Shown in pieces: positions 14,864-23,229 of a stretch of 29,019 nt of DNA; position 1 is the stretch's first letter; every line of letters begins with the position of its first letter. The notes beneath the pieces were generated by a model that saw only the letters and a list, made by a program, of their open reading frames with translations, had not been told where the DNA came from and did not search any database. The position numbers and the translations under genes are program-made. This DNA comes from RGIG9041 sp045541455 (GTDB lineage: Bacteria; Bacillota; Clostridia; Oscillospirales; QAKW01): assembly GCA_045541455.1 (NCBI GenBank), contig JAZQJA010000033.1, positions 1-29,019 of the forward strand. Reading direction: 5' to 3'.

Positions 14864-15613
14864 TTAATTTTCTTTTCGAATTTCATTGGGAGTAACGCCG
14901 AACTGTTGTTTAAATATGCGGTAAAAATGGCTTAGAGATTGGTATCCAATTCGTTCGGCGATAAGTTCCGGAGAGATATTGGTGGAGAGTAGCAGTTCAT
15001 AGGCACGAAATAGGCGCAGATGCACTACCTCCTCTTGCGGAGTTCTTCCGTAATAGCGACGGATTAAGCGGCAAAGTTGGGCTCGTTCCAAATTGAAAAT
15101 TCTTTCCATTGCAGGAATTCCTTCCTGTAGGTTTTCTTCTTTTTTCATCTCTACTATTTTACCAACCACCTCCGGAGGAATCAGATCGGTATGGAGTTGA
15201 CGGTGAAGCCATCGAAAGATTCCGGCAAGTCCCTCATTGACCGCAAGACGCAAAAAGAAAGGATCCTTCCCAAAAAGTTCATAACGATTGATAAGTTCTT
15301 CCAGCATCAGCTGTACGCTAAAATCTCCTGATACTCTTAATAGTGTATCGGCACTTAGCAGTTTATCTTTCCATTCTACCCCATAGGGCGCCAGAAAAAA
15401 CTCCATCTCATCGTCGGATATTAAAAATGTTTCAGCGGAGAAGTTTTTAGAGCATTCTGGATTGAGTGTTTCTCCTGGGCGTAGCAGTAGATAATCATGC
15501 AGCTTAAGTAATCGACCCTTGGGACAGACTGCACCGCCCGAAAGAATATAGATCAGTCGGTAGTAATGAATTAATTGTTGCTGAAATGGATGCTCGTTGG
15601 TATGTCTGATCAT
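14864..15613 (-). CDS. AraC family transcriptional regulator
   Basis: The start at ATG 15613 is set by AAAGGAGG seven bases upstream; the product has 249 residues. The N-terminal part (about 1-140) looks like a small ligand-binding or dimerisation region, and the C-terminal 100 residues carry the two AraC helix-turn-helix motifs: NLERAQLCRLIRRYYGRTPQEEV and then SPELIAERIGYQSLSHFYRIFKQ-type residues. The ATG overlaps the TGA of the upstream membrane protein gene (ATGA), so translation is coupled. It probably regulates the surrounding carbohydrate operon in response to a sugar; the inducer is unknown. Confidence 0.88.
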   Translation of the reverse strand: MIRHTNEHPFQQQLIHYYRLIYILSGGAVCPKGRLLKLHDYLLLRPGETLNPECSKNFSAETFLISDDEMEFFLAPYGVEWKDKLLSADTLLRVSGDFSVQLMLEELINRYELFGKDPFFLRLAVNEGLAGIFRWLHRQLHTDLIPPEVVGKIVEMKKEENLQEGIPAMERIFNLERAQLCRLIRRYYGRTPQEEVVHLRLFRAYELLLSTNISPELIAERIGYQSLSHFYRIFKQQFGVTPNEIRKEN

Positions 15614-16146
15614 GCTTCTTCCTCCTTTCGAAACCGCCATAGGCTGATAAGAATAGAGCAAAGGTTACATATTTCGCAAAGGATACCGCCCAGTGCACCA
15701 ATGCCAATGGTAGCATTAAAGATAAGCCAACAGAGTGAATCTCCCATCTTCCAATATCGCAAGATGTGGATATCAGACTGAATAAAGCCTATAGTGCCCA
15801 AAAAAGCACCTATTACCGGCAGCGCTAGCCGTAGAGCCTCTGTGGGTGCAGGGATTTGCAGCAATATCACTCCCGCATAACTGAGTAGGTATCCTGCCAT
15901 CAGTCCGAAAGCAAGCGTTTTTTTCCGCTGTTCACCCAATACGATGAGTAAAATACCTCTTAAAATAAATAAACAGTTAAGTGCGACCGCAATCCCACCG
16001 TCAGTAAAGCAATATGACAGTAGAAAGATTGCGGAACCGGTTACCTGAAAAATAAACAAGTTTTTCTTTTCACGCGCTTGAAATGAAGCTGTGGTAATGA
16101 CCATTCCAATCAGGCTCAGGATCATTCCGATTATTTCATTTTTCAT
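15610..16146 (-). CDS. YgjV-like membrane protein
   Basis: This 178-residue protein has about five or six hydrophobic segments: MILSLIGMVITTASF near the start, then repeated short helices, with a basic RKEEEA tail. The pattern, including FQAREKKNLFIFQ and a late GDSLCWLIFN, matches YgjV-type inner-membrane proteins of unknown function. No clear ribosome binding site is visible before the ATG, although no better start exists. The stop overlaps the AraC start by four bases. Within a sugar operon it could be a small transporter or sensor, but nothing proves this. Confidence 0.72.
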   Translation of the reverse strand: MKNEIIGMILSLIGMVITTASFQAREKKNLFIFQVTGSAIFLLSYCFTDGGIAVALNCLFILRGILLIVLGEQRKKTLAFGLMAGYLLSYAGVILLQIPAPTEALRLALPVIGAFLGTIGFIQSDIHILRYWKMGDSLCWLIFNATIGIGALGGILCEICNLCSILISLWRFRKEEEA

Positions 16147-16217
16147 AACTTAAGCAACGGTATAACCGCCCCCGCTTGTTGCAGAAATAGGTGGATAAAT
16201 CTTTTAAACGTTTCAAT

Positions 16218-17804
16218 TTATACACCTCCGCAGCCGGATATTAATACGCCGTATGGTTTTACACACAAATTGTCTTCATTGGCATCTTCTGCAACGGAAG
16301 GAAGAAGAGTTACGTCTTCCAATTCGTCGATGAGGCAGTCTTTCTCAATATATCGGCGGATACATTGTTCCACATATGCCCAACGTGCAAACTGTCCGCC
16401 GATGCGGGTTTGGGTTACTTCAATGCCGAATGGAATGTTTTCTTTGTAGAACCGTTCTTCATAGGCAGCAAGAAATTCCTCAGTGCGTGTTTTTAAAATA
16501 GGGAAGAGGGGCATAAGCGCTTTCAGCGCGTCTTTGTTTTTCTCCTTATAGGCAGCGCGGATTTTCTTGCCTAAGCCGGCTTTGATCTCCAATACCCGTG
16601 CAAGAGTGGCTTCTGTTTTGAAAAGGCTGCCGTAAGCGCCGTTTATATGCTGCTCATATTCTTGCGCCAATTTTCCATACTGGGCGCCCGTTTCTTCTCG
16701 AATTAGAAGATCATAGGAAGTAACAAATGGGTCTCCGTAAAACAGCCAGAAAGAGCGGTTGCCACGCATAGCGTTTTGGGTGCGAAAGGGATCGTCTAAG
16801 TAGTCCAAACTCATCAAAATATCATAATCAATGCCGGTGATCTCCTTGAAACGCTCCTTGCGGGGTGATTCGTATCCTTGTGCATACTCCGCTGCCGCAA
16901 AAAGAGCGGGTAGTGAGGAGTAAAGACCCAACATAGCTCCACCGTCGGACCAAAGGGTGATCATAAACTCTTTCACACCCATCTCGCAACAGACCTTCAT
17001 TTGAGGCAAAATTCGTACGATGCTGCAATGGTTATGCGGCGCAAAACTCCAAATACGCCAAGCGGCACCGGCATAGCCTGCGTCGTTGCTACTGTTCTGG
17101 CATTCAGCGATCTTTTTGCGTAAGATTTCTTCGTTTCGATTATCATAATCCCAAAGATAGATGCGTACATTTTTCGGCAGCCGATCGCGAACTTTTTCGG
17201 TGGTGATGCTGCTAAAGGTTCTTCCGCCGCTCATTAGCATATCCGACCAGATCTCACATTCATAACCGTATTTGTCAGCGATGGCTGCTACTCTTTTTAA
17301 ATGTGTTAAAATCAAATCTCGTGGGTCGGAAAAACCGTGCTTTCTGCCGTAGGCGCCGGAGCCGATGCCGTGAACCTCATCCATACCGATATGAATTCTG
17401 CGGGAAGATAGCCCTTGTGCCATAGTGGCAAACATCTTCTCAATCAGCTTATAGACTTCTTCCTCACCCACCATCAAAACATGGTCGGTGTCCATCAGCG
17501 GAGCATAGGCGGCGTGTCGGCGCAGATAGTGCAGATGTCCTAAGGTTTGGATAGAAGCAATAAGTTCTATTCCACGCCTCTTGGCGTAGTTGTCCAGTTC
17601 TTGAAGTTGAGCAACCGTATAACCGCCTCGCTTATAGTTGAAATAGGGCTCACCCTCCATTTTATAACCGTCGGTCATGCCGAGGTAAAGGTCGGTATAT
17701 CCCATAGGTGCTAAAATGTCAATGTATTTTTTGATGCTTTCTACCCGTGGGGTACTTCCTGTAGAAACCTCCACAAAAGCAGATAATCGTTCAAATTTAT
17801 TCAT
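16218..17804 (-). CDS. GH20-type beta-N-acetylhexosaminidase-like protein
   Basis: From ATG 17804 (or the in-frame TTG at 17810) the protein has about 528 residues. The catalytic barrel starts at once, with no signal peptide and no N-terminal GH20b domain, so the enzyme is probably cytoplasmic. The active-site pair Asp-Glu is visible in HIGMDEVHG near residues 142-143, and downstream stretches (EIWSDML, IYLWDYDN) fit the later strands of a GH20 barrel. GH20 enzymes release terminal GlcNAc, GalNAc or related sugars. The start overlaps the end of the DUF5107 gene by eight bases. The 71-bp gap downstream to the YgjV gene holds no clear site. Confidence 0.83.
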   Translation of the reverse strand: MNKFERLSAFVEVSTGSTPRVESIKKYIDILAPMGYTDLYLGMTDGYKMEGEPYFNYKRGGYTVAQLQELDNYAKRRGIELIASIQTLGHLHYLRRHAAYAPLMDTDHVLMVGEEEVYKLIEKMFATMAQGLSSRRIHIGMDEVHGIGSGAYGRKHGFSDPRDLILTHLKRVAAIADKYGYECEIWSDMLMSGGRTFSSITTEKVRDRLPKNVRIYLWDYDNRNEEILRKKIAECQNSSNDAGYAGAAWRIWSFAPHNHCSIVRILPQMKVCCEMGVKEFMITLWSDGGAMLGLYSSLPALFAAAEYAQGYESPRKERFKEITGIDYDILMSLDYLDDPFRTQNAMRGNRSFWLFYGDPFVTSYDLLIREETGAQYGKLAQEYEQHINGAYGSLFKTEATLARVLEIKAGLGKKIRAAYKEKNKDALKALMPLFPILKTRTEEFLAAYEERFYKENIPFGIEVTQTRIGGQFARWAYVEQCIRRYIEKDCLIDELEDVTLLPSVAEDANEDNLCVKPYGVLISGCGGV

Positions 17805-19797
17805 TTTCAAACCAGCCCTCTCTTTTACTAAACATTCGGAAATCTAAATCTCTTGGAGGCATATCCTCTTTAGTGGTGGGAATTCCGCGTTTTTTACGGA
17901 TATAATACCAAAGGTCAGTGGTGATAATCTCACATTCACGAATGTCTGGTATTACAAGATAGTTGCCGTTGTTTATGAGGATTTGCTCTGCCTCATCGAT
18001 ACGTTCAGCCCTTGCCAGAGCGTAGGCGTAGTAAAGTCGGCAACGGTTATTGTCTTTTATCTTCTCAGTGGCTTGCTCATACTGTTCTATCAGCAATTCA
18101 TATTGCTCTAGGGTGTGAAAGCTGCGAAAGACCTCTTTGGCAAGGGAGAGATCAGCGGGACGCAGGGCTCTTGCCTGTTTCATCCAATCCAATTCCTCCT
18201 TGTGACAATCGGTTTTGCGGTAACAAACACCCAAAGCATAAGCACTCCAAGCATTCTTACAAAGCTCAAACGCTTTTTTTAACAACTTCTTTGCCGCAAC
18301 AAAATTATCCTTAGCGGCATAGGCAGTGCCCAAAAGGTAATATGTATACCAATTGGAGCGATCCTTATCTTTAATGGCATTTTCAAGTAGCACGATCCAT
18401 TCCGGTTGTAGACTGTAGGAAAGGGGAACTTCATCAGGCTTATAAAGCCCAACCGTTCCTTCATTCAAAAGCCGCAACCAGATCGCCTGTTCCTTATCGG
18501 TTTCGCCGAAGTCCAGATGGCAGGCAGGCTGGCGATTCTTTTGCGATTGGCGCAGAGCCCGCTCCAAAGCACCCCAACTATCGCCTTTGTAAATGACGGT
18601 GTCAGCGGGAGTTTTGGCGGCTTCACGGGTATTGATAAGCGATTGCTCTAAATCTGCAAGAGAAATGCGCTTATCCAGTCGGGATTCAACCTCGGCTTTG
18701 GCATCTTCCCAATTGCCATGAACGGCGGTAGGGTCTGCCTGTAGGGGTCCGTAGACCTCCATCCATTCCCAAATGGCGCGGGGAGGCATTGGCAGACATT
18801 CATATTGTGTTGATGCCAAGCCGCATTGTATTTCAGCATAGGCGCCGCGTTCATCATCGGCGGTCAGGAAGTTGCTCCATTTGCGACCTCCTTGTGAATC
18901 ACCCCAAACAAAGAGTTTTCTGCCTTTTAAGAGGGAAGTTGAGGCTTGCATAAGACCGTAGCCCTGTTGGTTGAGATGGGTAATATAATGGCGTTTAGCG
19001 CCGTTGGTATCCCAAAAATAGTCAAATGCGGTAAGGCTGTTGGTGGGATAAGTCACATCCACACCCTTGAAGATGGGAATATCCACCTTATTGGTCTTTC
19101 CGTCGGGTGCTATGTAGGAACGGGTGGCGGGAACTACAACGCGGCTGCCCTTATCTAAAGGCACCGCCACATTACTCCACCAATACATAGGGATCACATC
19201 ATCGTTTGTATTTTCAATTCGCATTCGGCAATAGAGAAGATCGGCATCTTCCGGCACGAAAAAATCCATCTGCACAATAGCGCGGCGTACCCGCTCGAAA
19301 TAATAAAAACGCAGGTAAGGGGTACCATCCTTCATAGTACCGGTTGCGGTATGTATGGGGGCGCATGTATAAGGATGATGACCGCGAAAGCCGCAGTTCC
19401 ATTCAATGCCACCGCTCATCCAGGCATTGCGTATGGCAAGATTGCAAGGGCGCACTACCGAATTGGCAAACAGAAGATCTTTGCCGCTTTTTTTATCTAT
19501 CAGTGACCAAAGTTTTCCACCAAAGCAGGGCAGAAAGGTGGCTTTGAGATGCTCGTTTTCCAAAACTATCGCTTCAAAATCCTTTTCTGTCAACTCTCGG
19601 TCATAGCAATCCTGCTCTCTGTAAGGATAGGCGCAGGTTACTTCTCCGTATTTTAAGAAAAATTGCTCGTTTTCCTCGGGCAGATAATCATAGGTACGCT
19701 CGTCTAGATCCAATTTGATGGCGATGGCAGGCAGAGTGCTCTCGTTGCCTAAATTTGATGTAGGCATTCGAAGTGTTGTGATTTTTAACTTAGTCAT
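17797..19797 (-). CDS. DUF5107 domain protein with C-terminal TPR region
   Basis: The product has 666 residues, with AAGGAGG six bases before the ATG. Residues about 50-380 match DUF5107, an aldose-epimerase-like beta fold found in carbohydrate loci (PCFGGKLWSLIDKKSGKDL, then GIEWNCGFRGHHPY, with conserved EW and H residues). Residues about 430-640 form TPR-like helical pairs (SNWYTYYLLGTAYAA, SAYALGVCYRK, CRLYYAYALARAE). There is no signal peptide. The domain probably binds or processes a sugar; the exact activity is unknown. It is the first gene of the operon and is followed directly by the GH20 gene. Confidence 0.88.
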   Translation of the reverse strand: MTKLKITTLRMPTSNLGNESTLPAIAIKLDLDERTYDYLPEENEQFFLKYGEVTCAYPYREQDCYDRELTEKDFEAIVLENEHLKATFLPCFGGKLWSLIDKKSGKDLLFANSVVRPCNLAIRNAWMSGGIEWNCGFRGHHPYTCAPIHTATGTMKDGTPYLRFYYFERVRRAIVQMDFFVPEDADLLYCRMRIENTNDDVIPMYWWSNVAVPLDKGSRVVVPATRSYIAPDGKTNKVDIPIFKGVDVTYPTNSLTAFDYFWDTNGAKRHYITHLNQQGYGLMQASTSLLKGRKLFVWGDSQGGRKWSNFLTADDERGAYAEIQCGLASTQYECLPMPPRAIWEWMEVYGPLQADPTAVHGNWEDAKAEVESRLDKRISLADLEQSLINTREAAKTPADTVIYKGDSWGALERALRQSQKNRQPACHLDFGETDKEQAIWLRLLNEGTVGLYKPDEVPLSYSLQPEWIVLLENAIKDKDRSNWYTYYLLGTAYAAKDNFVAAKKLLKKAFELCKNAWSAYALGVCYRKTDCHKEELDWMKQARALRPADLSLAKEVFRSFHTLEQYELLIEQYEQATEKIKDNNRCRLYYAYALARAERIDEAEQILINNGNYLVIPDIRECEIITTDLWYYIRKKRGIPTTKEDMPPRDLDFRMFSKREGWFENE

Positions 19798-19817
19798 AAC
19801 AACCCTCCTTTTTCTAC

Positions 19818-19846
19818 ATTTTATAAGATAATGTGGGGCATGTCAA
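19818..19846 (-). promoter_or_regulatory. Promoter of the DUF5107-GH20 operon
   Basis: TTGACA (19846-19841) and TAAAAT (19823-19818) are 17 bases apart on the minus strand, leaving only a short leader before the AAGGAGG site and ATG at 19797. Confidence 0.75.
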
Positions 19847-19917
19847 TGCGGTTTCTTATCCACTTATTGTGATTTCTTTTCAATCTAAACGGGTTATACG
19901 GAGTTTGAAATTCTAAT

Positions 19918-19949
19918 AAAAAAAGGAAAGATTTTTATCTTCCCTTTTT
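19918..19949 (-). terminator. Terminator overlapping the HAD gene stop
   Basis: On the minus strand AAAGGGAAGAT pairs with ATCTTTCCTTT (one G-U pair) around a four-base loop, followed by a T-run. The TAA stop of the HAD gene lies inside the hairpin. Confidence 0.8.
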
Positions 19950-20810
19950 ACAATTATTATAAGTCTTTTCCAAAATCTCATTGGTTGCCGTTTTATCAAT
20001 AATTGCTTTAATAAGCGTATCTAATTCGGCACCTTCTGAATAATCAGCGGCCATATAGTATTTTATCCTGCCTTGCTCCATCATTTTATGAACTTTAGTT
20101 TTATCTTTGGTTTTGGCATTATAGACACCGATAGAATGACCGCCGTAAGAATTTATCAGTTTCATACACGGAACATCTGTATCACTGTCACCGATATATA
20201 CCATATTTCTAAAAGGCACTCTAATGTCTTCAATGTCAAACGAATCATTAACACTAGGATCGTTTATGTCTAAAACACCCTTACTGATTCTGAATAAAAA
20301 CTGAGTTTTATTAGTGTAATTTATAACTTGGGCAGGCCAAAGTGCAACACCGCAATCGTCATAATAAAATGAACTTGCATATATTTTTTCAAACGCACCG
20401 CTTTTTGCCACCGCCGTGCCGTCAATCATTTCTTTAAGTCCGCACGATATTATATAATGTTCAACAATAATGCCTTTTTGTTTGCCATATTCTTTTATTC
20501 TTGAAAACCAATCTTCAACGCCTGGAAAAAGATGCACTTTTGCACCGTAATTTTCAAGTGCTAACCTGTTAAATACAAACTTGCCCCTTGATTTTTCAAT
20601 CATTTTATACATATAGGCAAGGTTTTGGTCCATATCATTGTTTCGGGCAAGCTCGTTCGATTCTTCCCAAAAATCATTTACATCATAATCTACCGACTGA
20701 ATATAACCTTGCGCTTGCATATCGTCAGGGGATAGGGTTTTGTCAAAATCATAGCATATAGCCAACACCGGCTTATCTTCTTTTTGTTTTCTTTTATATG
20801 TATTATTCAT
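19935..20810 (-). CDS. HAD superfamily hydrolase
   Basis: This 291-residue cytoplasmic protein shows the haloacid dehalogenase motifs: YDFDKT with D21 and D23 (motif I), IISCG with S122 (motif II), a lysine in the KTQFLFRISKG region (motif III) and GDSDTDVPC near 208-216 (motif IV). These residues make a phosphoaspartate intermediate, so it is a phosphatase or phosphotransferase acting on an unknown metabolite. The long insert between motifs I and II (about residues 30-115) forms a helical cap. AGGA stands four to five bases before the ATG. It follows the CrtO-like gene by 14 nt and is co-transcribed with it. A decayed copy of its C-terminus lies at 5073-5138. Confidence 0.88.
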   Translation of the reverse strand: MNNTYKRKQKEDKPVLAICYDFDKTLSPDDMQAQGYIQSVDYDVNDFWEESNELARNNDMDQNLAYMYKMIEKSRGKFVFNRLALENYGAKVHLFPGVEDWFSRIKEYGKQKGIIVEHYIISCGLKEMIDGTAVAKSGAFEKIYASSFYYDDCGVALWPAQVINYTNKTQFLFRISKGVLDINDPSVNDSFDIEDIRVPFRNMVYIGDSDTDVPCMKLINSYGGHSIGVYNAKTKDKTKVHKMMEQGRIKYYMAADYSEGAELDTLIKAIIDKTATNEILEKTYNNCKKGR

Positions 20811-20824
20811 AATTCCTGCTTACT

Positions 20825-21379
20825 TTATTTATTTTTATCCTGAGTGATTTTTATTTTTGTTTTGTTGCGTTTTAAAATTGCAATAATACGCGGACGGTTG
20901 TACCGTTGTAATATTACAAATAATAAATCAAATAGCGCCGCTGCAATAGAGGTGAATGTGAATACTAATGTACTGCCAAACCAGCTTGATGCAATAATAG
21001 GCAAAAATGAAAGAACAGCAATAATTTCGTGCACTATTTCCGCTTGACACATACTGCCCGCTATTAATTCTAAATTATTTTTGCTAAGTTTAAAAAAATC
21101 AGGCGAGTATGTGGGAAGTTTATCTTTCCATTTATGCACTTTTAAAATGGCGTATAACTTCTTTTCAAAACGGTAGGGTTTAAACCATTGTTTTGTATAG
21201 TCAATGTTGTTGTGAAAAACTGCATTTATTATATGTCCAATCGTCAGTCGCATAATGAAATGATAAGCGGTTGTGGCAAAAGTAATTGTTAGGCTGAGCC
21301 ATACTGAAATTCTAAAAAATGTATATAATCCGCCACATACAACAGATAATATGGTTGAAAAAATTGCTGTTAACAGCAT
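20825..21379 (-). CDS. CrtO-like membrane acyltransferase family protein
   Basis: The 184-residue protein has two hydrophobic segments near the N-terminus and two near 115-160. It shares several blocks with the staphyloxanthin enzyme CrtO (glycosyl-4,4'-diaponeurosporenoate acyltransferase): a WKDKLP motif near residue 85, an AEIVHE motif near 115 where CrtO has AELIHW, and ILQRYNRPRI near 158 followed by a basic tail. No carotenoid genes are near, so the true acyl acceptor is probably different, perhaps a glycolipid. The ribosome binding site is weak. It is transcribed with the HAD hydrolase, which suggests a joint role in a lipid or sugar-phosphate pathway. Confidence 0.75.
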   Translation of the reverse strand: MLLTAIFSTILSVVCGGLYTFFRISVWLSLTITFATTAYHFIMRLTIGHIINAVFHNNIDYTKQWFKPYRFEKKLYAILKVHKWKDKLPTYSPDFFKLSKNNLELIAGSMCQAEIVHEIIAVLSFLPIIASSWFGSTLVFTFTSIAAALFDLLFVILQRYNRPRIIAILKRNKTKIKITQDKNK

Positions 21380-21418
21380 AACTCGTTTTATAATATCACC
21401 CCGTTGTTATATTATATA

Positions 21419-21447
21419 ATTATATATTGTTTCTTGATTTTTTACAA
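21419..21447 (-). promoter_or_regulatory. Promoter of the CrtO-like/HAD operon
   Basis: TTGTAA (21447-21442) and TATAAT (21424-21419) are separated by 17 bases on the minus strand, about 40 nt before the ATG at 21379. Confidence 0.65.
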
Positions 21448-21450
21448 TAT

Positions 21451-21482
21451 AAAACTGCCAAAAGAATGTCTTTTGGCAGTTT
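21451..21482. terminator. Terminator of the ABC transporter operon
   Basis: AAACTGCCAAAAG (21452-21464) and CTTTTGGCAGTTT (21470-21482) are exact 13-bp reverse complements around AATGT, with short T tracts on both sides. It ends the transporter operon 12 nt after the stop. Confidence 0.88.
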
Positions 21483-21494
21483 GTTTTAGTATTG

Positions 21495-23213
21495 TTACGA
21501 TAAAATACCCTTGTCGCTTGTAAATTCGCTGCCGCTTGCTTTTTCAAATAAACCAAGCAACTGCTCAATAGTAAGCTGTTTTTTCTGTTCTCCGCTAATA
21601 TCAACAGCAACTTTTCCTTCATGCATCATAATAAGTCGGTTGCCGTGCTTGATAGCGTCGCGCATATTATGTGTAATCATAAGTGTTGTGAGATGATTTT
21701 TCTCAACAATACTGTCTGTAATTTCAAGTACCTTGGCTGCAGTTTTAGGGTCAAGTGCAGCAGTGTGCTCGTCAAGCAATAACAGTTTCGGACGCTTTAG
21801 TGAAGCCATAAGTAGTGTTATAGCTTGACGTTGTCCGCCCGACAATGTTCCTACTTTACTTGAAAGTCTGTCTTCAAGACCTAAATTAAGCTGTGCAACA
21901 AGGTTTTTGTAAGTTTCGCGTTCTGCTTTTGGCAAACCGCGTAAAAGACGCCTGCGTTTGCCGCGGCGTGCTGCAATTGAAAGGTTTTCGGCAATCTCCA
22001 TATCGGGTGCAGTACCTTTCATAGGGTCTTGGAATACCCTTCCTAAAAATGCCGCACGCTTGTGTTCGGGCATTTTTGACAAGTCCTTACCGTCAAGAAT
22101 AATTTTACCGCTGTCAACAAGCCAAGTTCCCGCAATTGCGTTTAAAAGTGTGCTTTTACCGGCGCCATTTCCGCCAATGACAGTTACAAAATCACCATCT
22201 TTTAGGGAAAGAGAAAGATCTTTAAGTGCACATTTCTCATTAACCGTACCTTTGTTAAATGTTTTTGAAATGTTGCAGACTTTAAGCATTTCATCAGTTT
22301 TTGCGTCATCTTTGTTGTTTGCCGATTTGTTTTTGAGTTCGCGTTTTGTAAAAATTTTGTTTTTAACGCTGGGGACTGCAAGAAACAATGCAACAATTAT
22401 TGCTGACAGCATTTTTAAAAGGTCAGTGTCAAGACCTAAGAATATTACAAAAGTATATACAAGATAATACATTATTCCGCCGCCAACAACACCAATTAGA
22501 CTGACAACGAAATTCGGTTTGATTTTAAGTGATACTGACAGTCCGATAAATATGGCGGCAAGACCGATAACAATAGCACCGCGTCCCATATTTACATCGG
22601 CAAAACCTTGATACTGAGCAAGAAGTGCACCAGATAGAGCAACAATACCATTGGATATTGCAAGACCTATAACTTTGTTTAAATCAACATTTACGCTTTG
22701 AGCCCTGCTCATATCCGGATTGTCACCTGTAGACTTTAAGGTTAGTCCTATTTCAGTGTAGAAAAATTTCCACAGTAAAATAATAATCAGAACAATAATT
22801 AAACCTGCAACTACAATTGCGAGCGGGTTGTTAAGTTGGTTTAAAATAAGCTTGTTTGTACGCGGGTCAATAGGGAGTAGTGATTTTCCGCCTAAAATTT
22901 TAAGGTTTACCGAAAACAAAATGAGCTGTGTAAGTATTCCTGCAAGAATTGACGGTATTGTAAAAACTGTATGTAAAAGACCTGTTAGAGTGCCTGCAAC
23001 AGCACCTGCAATAAATGCTATAATAATGCTGATGTATGCGGGAACACCGTTTGAAATAAGTACAGCACAAACGCAAGCACCTGTGCAAATAGAACCGTCA
23101 ACCGTAAGGTCGGCTATATCTAAAACCTTAAAAGAAATATAAACACCGATTGCCATAAGTCCCCATATAAGACCTTGTGCTACAGCACCCGGAATTGTAT
23201 TTAGAAAACCCAT
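21495..23213 (-). CDS. Fused ABC transporter permease and ATPase (TrpYZ-like)
   Basis: This 572-residue protein joins two subunits that are usually separate. Residues 1-285 are a BPD-type membrane permease with about eight hydrophobic segments; 286-306 is a polar linker; 307-572 is the ATPase, with Walker A GGNGAGKST at 347-355, Q-loop FQDP at 394-397, signature LSGGQ at 457-461, Walker B LLLLDE to 482 and the H-loop His515. It resembles the TrpY and TrpZ components of the predicted tryptophan importer. The substrate-binding gene lies 16 nt upstream. A UUC T-box controls the operon, so phenylalanine is the better substrate guess. The fusion is clean and in frame, with no sign of a frameshift. 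Confidence 0.92.
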   Translation of the reverse strand: MGFLNTIPGAVAQGLIWGLMAIGVYISFKVLDIADLTVDGSICTGACVCAVLISNGVPAYISIIIAFIAGAVAGTLTGLLHTVFTIPSILAGILTQLILFSVNLKILGGKSLLPIDPRTNKLILNQLNNPLAIVVAGLIIVLIIILLWKFFYTEIGLTLKSTGDNPDMSRAQSVNVDLNKVIGLAISNGIVALSGALLAQYQGFADVNMGRGAIVIGLAAIFIGLSVSLKIKPNFVVSLIGVVGGGIMYYLVYTFVIFLGLDTDLLKMLSAIIVALFLAVPSVKNKIFTKRELKNKSANNKDDAKTDEMLKVCNISKTFNKGTVNEKCALKDLSLSLKDGDFVTVIGGNGAGKSTLLNAIAGTWLVDSGKIILDGKDLSKMPEHKRAAFLGRVFQDPMKGTAPDMEIAENLSIAARRGKRRRLLRGLPKAERETYKNLVAQLNLGLEDRLSSKVGTLSGGQRQAITLLMASLKRPKLLLLDEHTAALDPKTAAKVLEITDSIVEKNHLTTLMITHNMRDAIKHGNRLIMMHEGKVAVDISGEQKKQLTIEQLLGLFEKASGSEFTSDKGILS

Positions 23214-23229
23214 TGCTTACCTCTTAAAA

